From UBA2199 sp964628035 (lineage in GTDB: Bacteria > Acidobacteriota > Aminicenantia > UBA2199), in NCBI GenBank assembly GCA_964628035.1, contig CAZVPI010000001.1, positions 496,001-560,000 on the forward strand: a DNA stretch of 64,000 bases, read 5' to 3'. Position 1 is the stretch's first letter, and each line of letters starts with the position of its first letter. The notes beneath the pieces are model-generated. The model saw only the letters and a program-made list of their open reading frames with translations. It searched no databases and was not told the origin of the DNA. The position numbers and the translations under genes were made by a program. Shown in pieces: positions 51,480 through 59,850 of this stretch.

Positions 51480-54400
51480 TCACCTCTTGTCGGGGTAGGC
51501 GGGCACCGGCGGCAGGCGGTCCTCCCTGTTCTTCTCGATCTGCGCCAGGGCGATCTCGATGGCCCTCTCCAGTTGCGGGTCGCGGCCGGCCATGACCAGG
51601 TTGGGATCGTCCTCGACCAGGATGTCGGGGATGGCGCCGCGGTTCTCCACCCACCATTCCCCCTCCTTGCCGTAGAAGGCGTTGTTGGGCTGGTGCACCA
51701 TGCCGTTGTCGATGGTGCGCTGGCCGTTGAGGATGCCCACCAGGCCGCCCCAGGAGGGGACGCCGACCACCGGGCCCAGGCGGCGCGCCTGGAAGTGCTG
51801 GATGAAGGCCTCGCCGTCTGAGCCGTTGTACTCGTTGGAGATGGCCACGTAGTTCTGCGGGCCGACGCTGCCGGGATAGACGAAGGGCTCCATGCCGCGC
51901 AGCACGTTGAAGGCCACCTGGCGCCGCTCCAGTTTGTCGATCATGAAGTACTCGGTCCAGCCGCCCGAGTTGCGGCGCACGTCGATGATGATCCCCTCCT
52001 TGTAACGGAAGGCGCGCCAGAACTTGTCGAACTCGCCGATGTTGCGCACGCCCATGGCGTTGATGTGCATGTAGCCCAGGCGGCCGTCGCTGGCCTTGCG
52101 CACCGCTTCGATGTTGGCGGTCAGCCAGCGGTCGTAGCGCAGCGCACGGTCGGAGGCCAGCGGCTCCACCTCGTAGGTGCGGGCGTTCTGCAGCGTGGGA
52201 CGGGAGTTCACGGTGACGGACACCTTCTGGCCCTTGACCACCTGCAGCCTGCGGTGATAGTCCTCGTTCTTTTGCAGGGCCTGGCCGTCGATGGCCAGCA
52301 GGTAGTCCCCCTCCTTGAGCTGGATGTCGGGGCGGACCAGCGGCGCCGCCAGGCCCAGGTTGTGCGCGCTGGGGCCGTAGATGCGCTGGAAGCGGAAACA
52401 GCCGGCCGCCGGGTCGTAGGCCAGGTCGGCGCCCAGGCGGCCGGTGAAGACGGGACTCTCGGGCAGGCGCACGCCGCCCATGTCGCCGCCGCCGATGTAG
52501 GCGTGGCCCACGCACAGCTCGCCGACCATCTGCGACAGCAGCCAGTTGAGACCGGCGCGGGAGGCCAGGTGCGGGATCAGGGCCCGGTAGCGCCCGCCCA
52601 CCTCGCGCCAATCCTGGCCGTGCATGCCGGCGTCGTAGAAGAAGTCGCGGTACCAGCGCCAGGCGTCGCTGAAGATCTGGTTCCACTCGGCCAGGGTGTC
52701 GGCGCGGTAGGGCAGCGCCGCCAGGGCCGGCGCCGGCGCGGTCTTTTTCTCGGCCCACAGCTTGTCCATGGGGGTGACGGAAAACTCCTTGTCCCGGGCG
52801 ACAAGCACCTGGCCGCCGTCCACCGACAGGGTGTAGCCGCCGATCTTGCCCTCGACGGCCTCCGCCTTCCCCGTTTTCATGTCGAAGAGGTGCAGGGTCC
52901 ACTTGACGTCGCCGCGGGGCTTGAAGATCTCCTCGTATTCGTCATCGCCGAATTCGGCCAGCGAGCACCAGGCCAGCTTGCCCTTGCCGGCGCGCAGGAA
53001 GAAATAATTTCCGGCCGGGACCGGCAGCGGGAAGGTGCGCGCGGCCAGCCCTTCCAGGTCGATGCGCATCGGGCCCGGCCGCGGCGGCGCGGCGGCGTCG
53101 TTGTCAGCGGTGAAGGGGGGCTTCTGGCCGGCGCGCAGCTGCACGGCCAGCACCTGGAAGGGCCGGGCGATGACGTGGTTGTCCTCGTAAAAATCCATGC
53201 CCACGTCAAAGTTGCGGCTGGACAGGTAATACAGGTAGTCGCCGTTGGCGTCAAAGCAGGGATTGAGGTTGTTGTAGAAATCGTCGCTGAGGGCGATCGA
53301 ACGTTTCTGCTCCAGGCTGTAGAGGAAGACCTGGCTGTTGCGGTTGCGGGCTACCAGCGAGTAGCAGACCCAATTGCTGTCGGGCGACCAGGAGTAGTCG
53401 TCGATCTCCCAGGTGAACTCGTCGTTCTTCAGCTGGTTGCGCTCGTCGATCTTGACCCGCTGCTTGGTGGCGATGTCCACATAAAAGATCGCCATGTCCT
53501 TGTTGCCGAAGAGGATCTTTTTGCCGTCGGGCGACCAGGCCAGGCGGTAGACGGCGCGGTCCAGATCGCGGGTAAGCTGGACCCAGTCGCCGCCGGCCAG
53601 GGGTCGCAGGTAGAGCTGGTACTCGCCGTCGCGGTCGGAGAAGAAGGCCAGCCACTTGCCGTCGGGCGAGAGGCGGGGGTGGATCTCGCGCGACCCGGGG
53701 GTCCCGGTCAGGTTGCGCGCGGCACCTTTCTTGACCGGCAGCAGGAAGAGGTCGCCCCGGGCCTCCAGCAGCACGCTGCGGCCGTCGTTGCCCGCGTCCA
53801 TGCCATGGATGAAGTCGCGCGCGTCCAGCCAGCGGTCGCGCCGCCGCCAGCGGTCGCTGGGCAGATGGACGGACAGCCGGCGCGCCAGGCCCGAGGCGAC
53901 GTCGAAGACATGCAGGTAGCCGTCCTGCACATAGACGATGCTCTTGCCGTCGGTCTCGGGCATCATCACGTCGTATCGCTCGTGGGCCGTCACCCGTTTC
54001 AGCGCCCGGGAAGCGATGTCAAGCCGGTACAGGTTGGCGATGCCGCCCTCGCGGTCGGAAACGAAATACAGGGCGTCGCCGATCCACATGGGATAGGCGT
54101 TCTTGCCGGTGTAGTCGGAGACGGGGGTGAATTTCCCCGTCGCGAAGTCGTAGTGCCAGATGTCGGTGTGCTGGCCGCCCTTGTAGCGCTTCCACTGGTA
54201 TTCCTCGTTGCCCTTGCGGGTGAAGAACATCCGGCCGCCGTCGGCCGAAAAGCTGCACAGCGTGCCGCGGTCGACGGGCAGGCGCTCGGGCACGCTGCCG
54301 TCGAGGGCGACCCAGTAGAGCTGGGGATCGCGGTGGATGAATTGTTCGGTATCGCCGCGGAAGACGACCCGCCGTCCGTCCGGGGTCCAGGCCACGGCCT

Positions 54401-54728
54401 GCAGGCGGCCCGGCTGCCAGGTCAGGCGCCGCGGCTCGCCGCCGGTTGCCGGCATGAGGTAGATGGACTGCGGCCCGTCGTAGTCGGCGCTGAAGGCGAT
54501 CCAGGCCCCGTCGGGCGAAAACTTGGGGCCCAGGGCCGTGCCCGGGAAGCCGGTCAGGCGCCGGGCCTCGCCGCCGCCGACGTCCACCTGCCACAGGTTG
54601 TCCTCGTAGACGAAGACCACCCGGTCGCCGTGGATGTCGGGATGGGTCATGAACCGCGCCTCGCCGGCCGGCAGCAGGGCCGTGCAGGCGATCAGGCAGA
54701 AGAACAGGACCGGGCAGGCTTTCTTCAT
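51480..54728 (-). CDS. Tricorn-type protease, exported
   Basis: A 1082-residue protein with a signal peptide (KKACPVLFFCLIACTALLPAGEA). Two beta-propellers fill about residues 25-680 (repeated blades such as GPKFSPDGAWIAFSADYDG and RLSPDGKWLAFFSDRDGEYQLYL). A tricorn core C1, a PDZ domain (about 760-850, LKEGDYLLAIDGQALQ) and the C2 catalytic domain follow. Predicted Ser970 lies in NEYNGSDGEAF, matching the tricorn nucleophile at a very similar position. The signal places it in the periplasm, unlike the cytosolic archaeal tricorn. It would degrade peptides. The start at 54728 follows GGAGG. A TACAAT -10 lies upstream. Confidence 0.92.
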   Translation of the reverse strand: MKKACPVLFFCLIACTALLPAGEARFMTHPDIHGDRVVFVYEDNLWQVDVGGGEARRLTGFPGTALGPKFSPDGAWIAFSADYDGPQSIYLMPATGGEPRRLTWQPGRLQAVAWTPDGRRVVFRGDTEQFIHRDPQLYWVALDGSVPERLPVDRGTLCSFSADGGRMFFTRKGNEEYQWKRYKGGQHTDIWHYDFATGKFTPVSDYTGKNAYPMWIGDALYFVSDREGGIANLYRLDIASRALKRVTAHERYDVMMPETDGKSIVYVQDGYLHVFDVASGLARRLSVHLPSDRWRRRDRWLDARDFIHGMDAGNDGRSVLLEARGDLFLLPVKKGAARNLTGTPGSREIHPRLSPDGKWLAFFSDRDGEYQLYLRPLAGGDWVQLTRDLDRAVYRLAWSPDGKKILFGNKDMAIFYVDIATKQRVKIDERNQLKNDEFTWEIDDYSWSPDSNWVCYSLVARNRNSQVFLYSLEQKRSIALSDDFYNNLNPCFDANGDYLYYLSSRNFDVGMDFYEDNHVIARPFQVLAVQLRAGQKPPFTADNDAAAPPRPGPMRIDLEGLAARTFPLPVPAGNYFFLRAGKGKLAWCSLAEFGDDEYEEIFKPRGDVKWTLHLFDMKTGKAEAVEGKIGGYTLSVDGGQVLVARDKEFSVTPMDKLWAEKKTAPAPALAALPYRADTLAEWNQIFSDAWRWYRDFFYDAGMHGQDWREVGGRYRALIPHLASRAGLNWLLSQMVGELCVGHAYIGGGDMGGVRLPESPVFTGRLGADLAYDPAAGCFRFQRIYGPSAHNLGLAAPLVRPDIQLKEGDYLLAIDGQALQKNEDYHRRLQVVKGQKVSVTVNSRPTLQNARTYEVEPLASDRALRYDRWLTANIEAVRKASDGRLGYMHINAMGVRNIGEFDKFWRAFRYKEGIIIDVRRNSGGWTEYFMIDKLERRQVAFNVLRGMEPFVYPGSVGPQNYVAISNEYNGSDGEAFIQHFQARRLGPVVGVPSWGGLVGILNGQRTIDNGMVHQPNNAFYGKEGEWWVENRGAIPDILVEDDPNLVMAGRDPQLERAIEIALAQIEKNREDRLPPVPAYPDKR

Positions 54729-54814
54729 GGCAGCACCTCCGCGAGAGTCGCTGCCGCCATTGTAGCGCAGGTCGCGCAAAATTTACAGGCCGGGCGGCGG
54801 GAGGCGGCGTTCGC

Positions 54815-55315
54815 TCAGCGCATCTTGCCCAGCTGCAGACCCAGGGAGATGCCGCCGTACGTCCGCTTCCAGACAAAGGCGCGCACCTGCAGGTTGACAG
54901 CCAAAAAGCCGCCGAGTATCACGGCCCCCTCCGCCTTGAACGGCACGCCGCAGGCCGTGACCTTGCGGGTCGCGGCGCCGAACCAGCCGGAGGTCACTCC
55001 CAGGCCGATCGCCGCCCCGGCGAACGCGCCGCGGCTGCGCGCGCAGGGGCCGGCCATGAATCCATATTCGCTCAACTGGTCGCCGGCGCTGAACGGCACG
55101 CTGGCCCCCAGCCAGTAGAGCGAGCCGTAAACGCCCTTAGCCGGCTGCGCCGAAAGGCTGAGCTCCAACCCGACCATTTCCTTGCCGTAGGGTCCCAGCT
55201 GCATGCCGGCCCACATATACGCCTGCGGCTGCGGCCGCGGCGGCCTGAGGACCTGAGCGGGCGCGCCGGCGCAGGCCAGCCCCAGGGCCACGGCGAGTAA
55301 GAAAAATCTGTTTAT
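54815..55315 (-). CDS. Small exported protein, apparently with an ATA start codon
   Basis: A 166-residue protein if it starts at the ATA codon at 55313-55315. That codon has a GGAGG Shine-Dalgarno 6 bases upstream and gives an intact signal peptide (NRFFLLAVALGLACAGAPAQ). The next usable start, GTG at 55291, would cut the signal peptide in half and has no ribosome site. The mature protein is Gly-rich with several strands (YMWAGMQLGPYG, GVYGSLYWLGASVPFSAGDQL, AVILGGFLAVNLQVRAFVWKRTYGGISLGLQLG) and looks like a small beta-barrel. No family is recognised. It follows pepT by 39 bases on the same strand. Confidence 0.62.
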   Translation of the reverse strand: MNRFFLLAVALGLACAGAPAQVLRPPRPQPQAYMWAGMQLGPYGKEMVGLELSLSAQPAKGVYGSLYWLGASVPFSAGDQLSEYGFMAGPCARSRGAFAGAAIGLGVTSGWFGAATRKVTACGVPFKAEGAVILGGFLAVNLQVRAFVWKRTYGGISLGLQLGKMR

Positions 55316-55354
55316 GGGAGTCCTCCTGCTCTGGTTTTTTAAGTCACCGGGAGA

Positions 55355-56590
55355 TTATTCCGTGGCCCAGAGGCGCAGCAGGTGGACGATGACCTCGGAG
55401 GCCTTCTTCATGTCCTCCAGGGCGATCCATTCCTGCTTGGAATGGAAATTGAAGCCGCCGGTGAACAGGTTGGGGGTGGGCAGGCCCATGAAGCACAGGC
55501 GGGCGCCGTCGGTTCCGCCGCGGATGCTGGCGCGCCTGGGCTTCAGTCCGGCCAGGGCGATCGCCTTCTCGGCCTTGGCCAGCACCTCGGGGTGCTTGTC
55601 CAGCACGACCTTCATGTTGCGGTAGGACTCGGTCACCTTGATCGCGCAGTCGGCGCCGGGGAACTGGGCGGCCACCCTGTTGGCGATGGCCGCGATCTTC
55701 TTCTCCGCCGCCTTCAGCCCCTCGACGGTGAAGTCGCGGATGAGGAACTTGACGGTCGCCGCCTCGACGTTGCCGGAGATCTGGTGCGGGTGGACGTAGC
55801 CCTCGCGCTTGGCCGTGGTCTCGGGCGACAGGGCTTCCTTGGGCAGGCGCTCGACGATGCGGGCGGCCACCTTGACGGCGTTGACCATCTTGCCCTTGGC
55901 CATCCCCGGGTGGACGTTGATCCCGCGCACCTGCACCTCCAGCGAGTCGGCGCAGAAGGTCTCGTCCTCGATCTCTCCGGGCTTCTCGCCGTCGACCGTG
56001 TAGCCGCAGTCGGCGCCGATCTGCTCGACGGTGAGGTGCTCGACGCCGCGCCCCGTCTCCTCGTCGGGGGTGAAGACCACGCGCACGTTCGGGCGCGGCG
56101 TCTCGGGGTGGCGCACCAGGTAGGTGAGGGCGTCCATGATCTCGGCGATCCCCGCCTTGTTGTCCGCCCCCAGCAGGGTCTTGCCCGAGGCGGTGATGAT
56201 CGTCTTGCCGACCTGCTTCTTCAGGTAGGGGTTCTCGCGCACCTTGAGCACGACGCCGTCCTCGGCCGAGATCACCAGGTCGCGGCCGTCGTAGTCCGGG
56301 TGCAGGCGGGGCTCGACGTGGGCGCCGGAGACGTCGGGAGAGGTGTCCAGGTGGGCGATCAGGGCGATGGTCGGCGCCTTCTTGGCCTGGTTGCCGGGCA
56401 GCGTGGCCAGAACGTAGCCCCACTCGGTGACCTGGACGTCCTTCAGCCCCAGTTCTTCGAGTTCGGGCTTCAGCTTGACGGCCAGGTCGCGCTGCTTGGC
56501 GGTCGAGGGGAAGGACTCGGACGCGTCGCTGGACTGGGTGTCGATGCGCACATAGCTGAGAAAACGCTCCAGGATGTCGGGGTAGTTCAT
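55355..56590 (-). CDS. pepT: Peptidase T (tripeptide aminopeptidase)
   Basis: A 411-residue M20 metallopeptidase releasing the N-terminal residue of tripeptides in the cytoplasm. Metal ligands lie in IALIAHLDTSPD (His, Asp), LLGADNKAGIAEI (Asp), FTPDEETGRGVEHL (catalytic Glu-Glu) and the late FMGLPTPNLFTGGFNFHSKQEW (His). Size fits (E. coli 408). The start at 56590 follows GGAGGTG; the upstream in-frame ATG is part of the -10 box. Confidence 0.94.
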   Translation of the reverse strand: MNYPDILERFLSYVRIDTQSSDASESFPSTAKQRDLAVKLKPELEELGLKDVQVTEWGYVLATLPGNQAKKAPTIALIAHLDTSPDVSGAHVEPRLHPDYDGRDLVISAEDGVVLKVRENPYLKKQVGKTIITASGKTLLGADNKAGIAEIMDALTYLVRHPETPRPNVRVVFTPDEETGRGVEHLTVEQIGADCGYTVDGEKPGEIEDETFCADSLEVQVRGINVHPGMAKGKMVNAVKVAARIVERLPKEALSPETTAKREGYVHPHQISGNVEAATVKFLIRDFTVEGLKAAEKKIAAIANRVAAQFPGADCAIKVTESYRNMKVVLDKHPEVLAKAEKAIALAGLKPRRASIRGGTDGARLCFMGLPTPNLFTGGFNFHSKQEWIALEDMKKASEVIVHLLRLWATE

Positions 56591-56606
56591 GGGCACCTCC
56601 GGCCCC

Positions 56607-56635
56607 ATTATAAACGATCGCCCGCGGAAAGGGAA
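56607..56635 (-). promoter_or_regulatory. Promoter of pepT
   Basis: On the minus strand a perfect TATAAT (56607-56612) with a 17-bp spacer to a weak TTCCCT (56630-56635). The leader is about 10 bases and includes GGAGGTG. Confidence 0.6.
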
Positions 56636-56687
56636 CGAAACCTCCGGGATGCTGAAGCGCCAGGAGGCGGAACGGGGAGGGTTTTCC

Positions 56688-56716
56688 TTGACAAGGCCTC
56701 ATTTTTTCTATATAGT
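56688..56716 (+). promoter_or_regulatory. Promoter of the rpmH operon
   Basis: TTGACA (56688-56693), 17-bp spacer, TATAGT (56711-56716). Confidence 0.85.
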
Positions 56717-56752
56717 AATCCCTTAACTCCAAACATAGGAAGAGGTGTTTCG

Positions 56753-56887
56753 GTGAAAAGAACCTTTCAACCCAACAACCTGAAAAGAAAGAAGACGCAC
56801 GGCTTCCGGGCGCGCATGGAGACCAAGGGCGGCCGCGCGGTCATCAACAGCCGCAGAAGGAAGGGCCGCAAGAAGCTCACCGCCTGA
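56753..56887 (+). CDS. rpmH: Ribosomal protein bL34
   Basis: The 44-residue, very basic protein reads KRTFQPNNLKRKKTHGFRARM, then a C-terminal INSRRRKGRKKLTA: bL34 in full. The start is GTG at 56753, with AGGAAGAGG upstream. It begins the rpmH-rnpA-yidD-yidC-khpB-mnmE-mnmG series, usually located at the chromosomal origin in many bacteria. Confidence 0.96.
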   Translation: MKRTFQPNNLKRKKTHGFRARMETKGGRAVINSRRRKGRKKLTA

Positions 56888-56889
56888 CC

Positions 56890-57232
56890 ATGGCCTTCAC
56901 CCTGCGCGATTCCCAGCGCCTCAAGAAGGAAGACGAGTTCGTCCGCCTGCTGAAAGGGGCCGCCCGGGTGCGCAATGATTTTTTTTTTGTACTTTTTGAG
57001 GAACGGCCGGCCCGCCAGCCGCTTCGCCGTCTCGGTTAACCGCAAGATCGGCAACTCGGTCCAGCGCAACTACATCAAGAGGAAGATGAAAGAGTGGTTC
57101 CGCCTGAACGGCTTCCTGCTCGAGCCGCCCCACGACGTCTGGATCTCCATGAAAAGGCCGTTCGACCGCGGCCGCGCCGCCGAGGTCGAGGGGCTCTTTC
57201 TCGACGCGCTGGAGCGCATCGCCCGGCGCTGA
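56890..57232 (+). pseudogene. rnpA: Ribonuclease P protein component, interrupted by a one-base frameshift in a T10 run
   Basis: Frame 1 from ATG 56890 encodes the N-terminus (FTLRDSQRLKKEDEFVRLLKGAARVRNDFF) and soon stops. The remainder lies in the next frame, ending at 57232: GRPASRFAVSVNRKIGNSVQRNYIKRKMKEWFR, the RnpA signature with the RNR-like RN..KR core. Both parts are needed for one ~114-residue RnpA. The shift sits in ten consecutive T at 56979-56988; nine T would restore a single frame. RnpA is essential, so the break is either a homopolymer sequencing or assembly error, or is corrected by RNA polymerase slippage. Position between rpmH and yidD is canonical. Confidence 0.88.
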
Positions 57233-57233
57233 C

Positions 57234-57482
57234 ATGAAGAAAGCCCTGCTGCTGCTGATCCGGGCCTACCAGCTGGCGTTGTCGCCGCTGCTCGGCCACC
57301 ATTGCCGCTTCCTGCCCACCTGTTCCCGCTATGCCTACGAAGCCATCGAACGCCATGGGGTCCTGAGGGGCTCCTGGCTCGGCCTGCGCCGCCTGCTCAG
57401 GTGCCATCCCCTGCACGCCGGCGGCCTGGATCCTGTACCCGAATTCTCCGAGGTGAAACCCGCATGGAACCCAAAAAGCTGA
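57234..57482 (+). CDS. yidD: Membrane protein insertion efficiency factor YidD
   Basis: An 82-residue protein with the YidD pattern: LIRAYQLALSPLLGHHCRFLPTCSRYAYEAIERHG (three conserved Cys/His positions; PTCSRYA is diagnostic), GLRRLLRCHPLHAGGLDPVP. It sits on the inner membrane and helps YidC insert proteins. The start is 1 base after the rnpA stop, and its end overlaps yidC by 19 bases. Confidence 0.94.
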   Translation: MKKALLLLIRAYQLALSPLLGHHCRFLPTCSRYAYEAIERHGVLRGSWLGLRRLLRCHPLHAGGLDPVPEFSEVKPAWNPKS

Positions 57483-59227
57483 TCCTGGCTTTCGTCCTGT
57501 CGGTGCTGGTGCTGCTGGCCTACCAGTACTTCTTCGTGCCCAAGCCCGCGGTCCAGGCCCCGCCCGCCGCCGTCTCGCAGCCGGCGGGCCCTGCCGCCGA
57601 ACCCGCCGCCTCTGCGCCCGATGCCGCCGCGGCCGACATCGGCTCGATCCTGAGCCAGGGCGAGGAACAGGCCCCGGAGCCGGAGACGCCGCCGGCCGAC
57701 GTTTCGCAGAGCCTCTCGGCCGCCGGCGAGGAAACGGTCACCGTGGACGGACCTCTGTTCTCCGCCCGCTTCACCAACCGCGGCGCCGGCCTGGTATCCT
57801 TCGTCCTGAAAAACTACAAGGACGACGCCGGCCAGCCCCTGGACCTGGTCCCCGCCAGCGCCCGCGACCTGTCTTTCTACCCCTTCCACTTCCTGGGCGG
57901 CGGCGAGACGCTGATGGGACTCAACAAGGCGCTGTTCCATTCCGCCGCCCCTGCCTCCGTCCGCCTGGGCGAGGACGGCGCCGAGGTCGTCTTTGAATAC
58001 GCCGACGCCGGCCGCAACCTGCGGGCCGTCAAGAAGTTCACCTTCCGGCCCGACCGCTACGTCATCGGCCTCGACTTCAAGGTCCAGGTCGCAGGCAAGG
58101 CGCTCGCCGACCTGCCGGTGGCCTTCGGCCCCGACCTGGAGAACAACGACAGCCGCGAGCGGGCCATGATGATGAACCTGAAGATCGCGGCCTATGCCAA
58201 CCAGAAGCTGCAGTCGCTCGATTTCGCCAAGCAGAAGACCCAGCCCCAGGCCGGGCAGCGGTTCGAGAAGGCGGCCGGGGAACTGGGCGCGGGCTACTTC
58301 TGGTCGGCCTTTGAGACCACCTATTTCGCCGTTGTTTTCAAGTCGGCGCCGGCCAATCGCTCCACGCTTTCCTGGCAGACCATCCGCCGGCCCGCGCAGG
58401 GGCAGGAGAAGGGGGTTCTGTACTCCTACATGATCCTGACCGACCCCGCCGCCGCCTTCATCGGCCCCAAGGACGAGAAGGTCCTGGCCGCGGCGGAAGG
58501 CGAGTTCCCCGACCTGAACAAGATCATCGAATACGGCTGGTTCGGCTCGATCGCCAAGATCATGCTCAAGGGCATCCGCGCCATCCACGGCTTTTTGCCC
58601 AACTACGGCTGGGCCATCCTGCTCTTCACCCTGTTCCTCAAGCTGGTGCTCTTCCCGCTGACCTATTCCTCCAGCGTCTCCATGGCCAAGATGCAGGCCC
58701 TGCAGCCCAAGCTCAAGGCCATCCAGAAGAAGTTCAAGAACACCAAGGACATGGAGCAGCGCAAGCTGATGAACGCGGAGATGATGGCCCTCTACAAGCA
58801 GGAAAAGGTCAACCCGGCCGGCGGCTGCCTGCCGCTGCTGCTGCAGCTGCCCATCCTGTGGGGATTTTTCCGCCTGCTCTCGGTGTCGATCAACGTGCGC
58901 CACGAGCCCTGGGTCCTGTGGATCAGCGACCTCTCGAAAAAGGACCCCTATTACGTCCTGCCCATCCTCATGGGACTGACGCAGCTGGTCCTGCAGCGCA
59001 TGACCCCTTCCAGCGGCGACCCGACGCAGAAAAAGATGATGATGATCCTGCCCTTCGTCATGGTCATCATGTTCGCCTCCTTCCCCAGCGGCCTCAACCT
59101 CTATTGGTGCTTCTCCAACGTGCTGCAGATCGGCCAGCAGTACATCGTCAACGAAAGGATCTACAAGCAGAGGAAGGAGGAGGAGCGGGAGCTCAAGGCG
59201 CTGAAGAGAAAGAAAGGAGCCAAATAG
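57464..59227 (+). CDS. yidC: Membrane protein insertase YidC
   Basis: A 587-residue inner-membrane insertase. An N-terminal helix (LILAFVLSVLVLLAYQYFFV), a Pro/Ala-rich linker and a large periplasmic beta domain (about 100-370) of Gram-negative type come first. The conserved Oxa1/Alb3 core follows with helices including YGWAILLFTLFLKLVLFPLTYSSSVSMAKMQALQPKLKAIQKKF, then GGCLPLLLQLPILWGFFRLL and FPSGLNLYWCFSNVLQIGQQYIV. The start at 57464 has GAGGTG upstream. The basic C-tail (EEERELKALKRKKG) may touch ribosomes. Confidence 0.95.
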   Translation: MEPKKLILAFVLSVLVLLAYQYFFVPKPAVQAPPAAVSQPAGPAAEPAASAPDAAAADIGSILSQGEEQAPEPETPPADVSQSLSAAGEETVTVDGPLFSARFTNRGAGLVSFVLKNYKDDAGQPLDLVPASARDLSFYPFHFLGGGETLMGLNKALFHSAAPASVRLGEDGAEVVFEYADAGRNLRAVKKFTFRPDRYVIGLDFKVQVAGKALADLPVAFGPDLENNDSRERAMMMNLKIAAYANQKLQSLDFAKQKTQPQAGQRFEKAAGELGAGYFWSAFETTYFAVVFKSAPANRSTLSWQTIRRPAQGQEKGVLYSYMILTDPAAAFIGPKDEKVLAAAEGEFPDLNKIIEYGWFGSIAKIMLKGIRAIHGFLPNYGWAILLFTLFLKLVLFPLTYSSSVSMAKMQALQPKLKAIQKKFKNTKDMEQRKLMNAEMMALYKQEKVNPAGGCLPLLLQLPILWGFFRLLSVSINVRHEPWVLWISDLSKKDPYYVLPILMGLTQLVLQRMTPSSGDPTQKKMMMILPFVMVIMFASFPSGLNLYWCFSNVLQIGQQYIVNERIYKQRKEEERELKALKRKKGAK

Positions 59228-59229
59228 CC

Positions 59230-59850
59230 ATGGGCGAGACAAAGGAATTCGTGGCCAACTCGCTGAAGGACGCCATCCAGCGGGCCGCCGACGATTTCGG
59301 CGTCCCCGAGGAAAAGCTGAAATACCGCATCATCACCGAAAAGACCAAGTACTTCGGGCACAAGCAGCGGGAGATCTACATCGAGGCCTGGCGCTCCGAC
59401 GGCAACGAGCAGCAGGGGCTGGAGGGCTTCGTCCGCCTGCTGCTGGAGGAGATGAAGATCGACCTGAAGTTCGAGCTGGAGGCCAGGAGCGATTTCCTGC
59501 GCATCAACTTCTTCGGCGAGGACTACAAGCTGATGCTGTACCAGAACGGCAACCTGCTCAACGCCGTGCAGTACCTGGCCAACCGCCTGTTCGCCGACGC
59601 CATCGGCAAGAAGATCTACTGCGAGTGCGAGAACTACCGCAAGAAGAAGGAAGTGGAGCTGAGCGCCCAGGCCCACCGCTACGCCCGCCAGGTGCGGCGC
59701 AGCGGCAAGCCGGTCGAACTGCCGGAGCTGAACCCCTTCGAGAGGCGCATCATCCACATGACCATCAACAAGTACTCCGACCTGGAGTCCAAGAGCGACG
59801 GCGACAACTTCCTCAAGGTGATCACCATCCGCAAAAAGGCGAATGGATGA
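59230..59850 (+). CDS. khpB: KhpB/Jag-type RNA-binding protein
   Basis: A 206-residue protein: Jag-N domain (EFVANSLKDAIQRAADDFGVPEEKLKYRIITEKTKYFG), a KH-II domain (about 80-150, FLRINFFGEDYKLMLYQNGNLLNAVQYLANRLFAD) and an R3H domain (RRSGKPVELPELNPFERRIIHMTINKYSDLESKSDGDNFLKVITIRK). This three-part layout is SpoIIIJ-associated KhpB/Jag, placed as usual right after yidC. It binds RNA and affects cell division and elongation. Three bases separate it from yidC, and it overlaps mnmE by 8. Confidence 0.92.
   Translation: MGETKEFVANSLKDAIQRAADDFGVPEEKLKYRIITEKTKYFGHKQREIYIEAWRSDGNEQQGLEGFVRLLLEEMKIDLKFELEARSDFLRINFFGEDYKLMLYQNGNLLNAVQYLANRLFADAIGKKIYCECENYRKKKEVELSAQAHRYARQVRRSGKPVELPELNPFERRIIHMTINKYSDLESKSDGDNFLKVITIRKKANG

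Noticed and set aside
56975..57232. A separate 85-residue gene starting MIFFLYF
   Set aside because: Its sequence is the C-terminal two thirds of RnpA; together with the upstream frame it is one gene split in the T10 run.
56753..57232. Chromosome origin near rpmH
   Set aside because: Gene order is typical of origin regions, but no dnaA gene or cluster of DnaA boxes was seen in the window.
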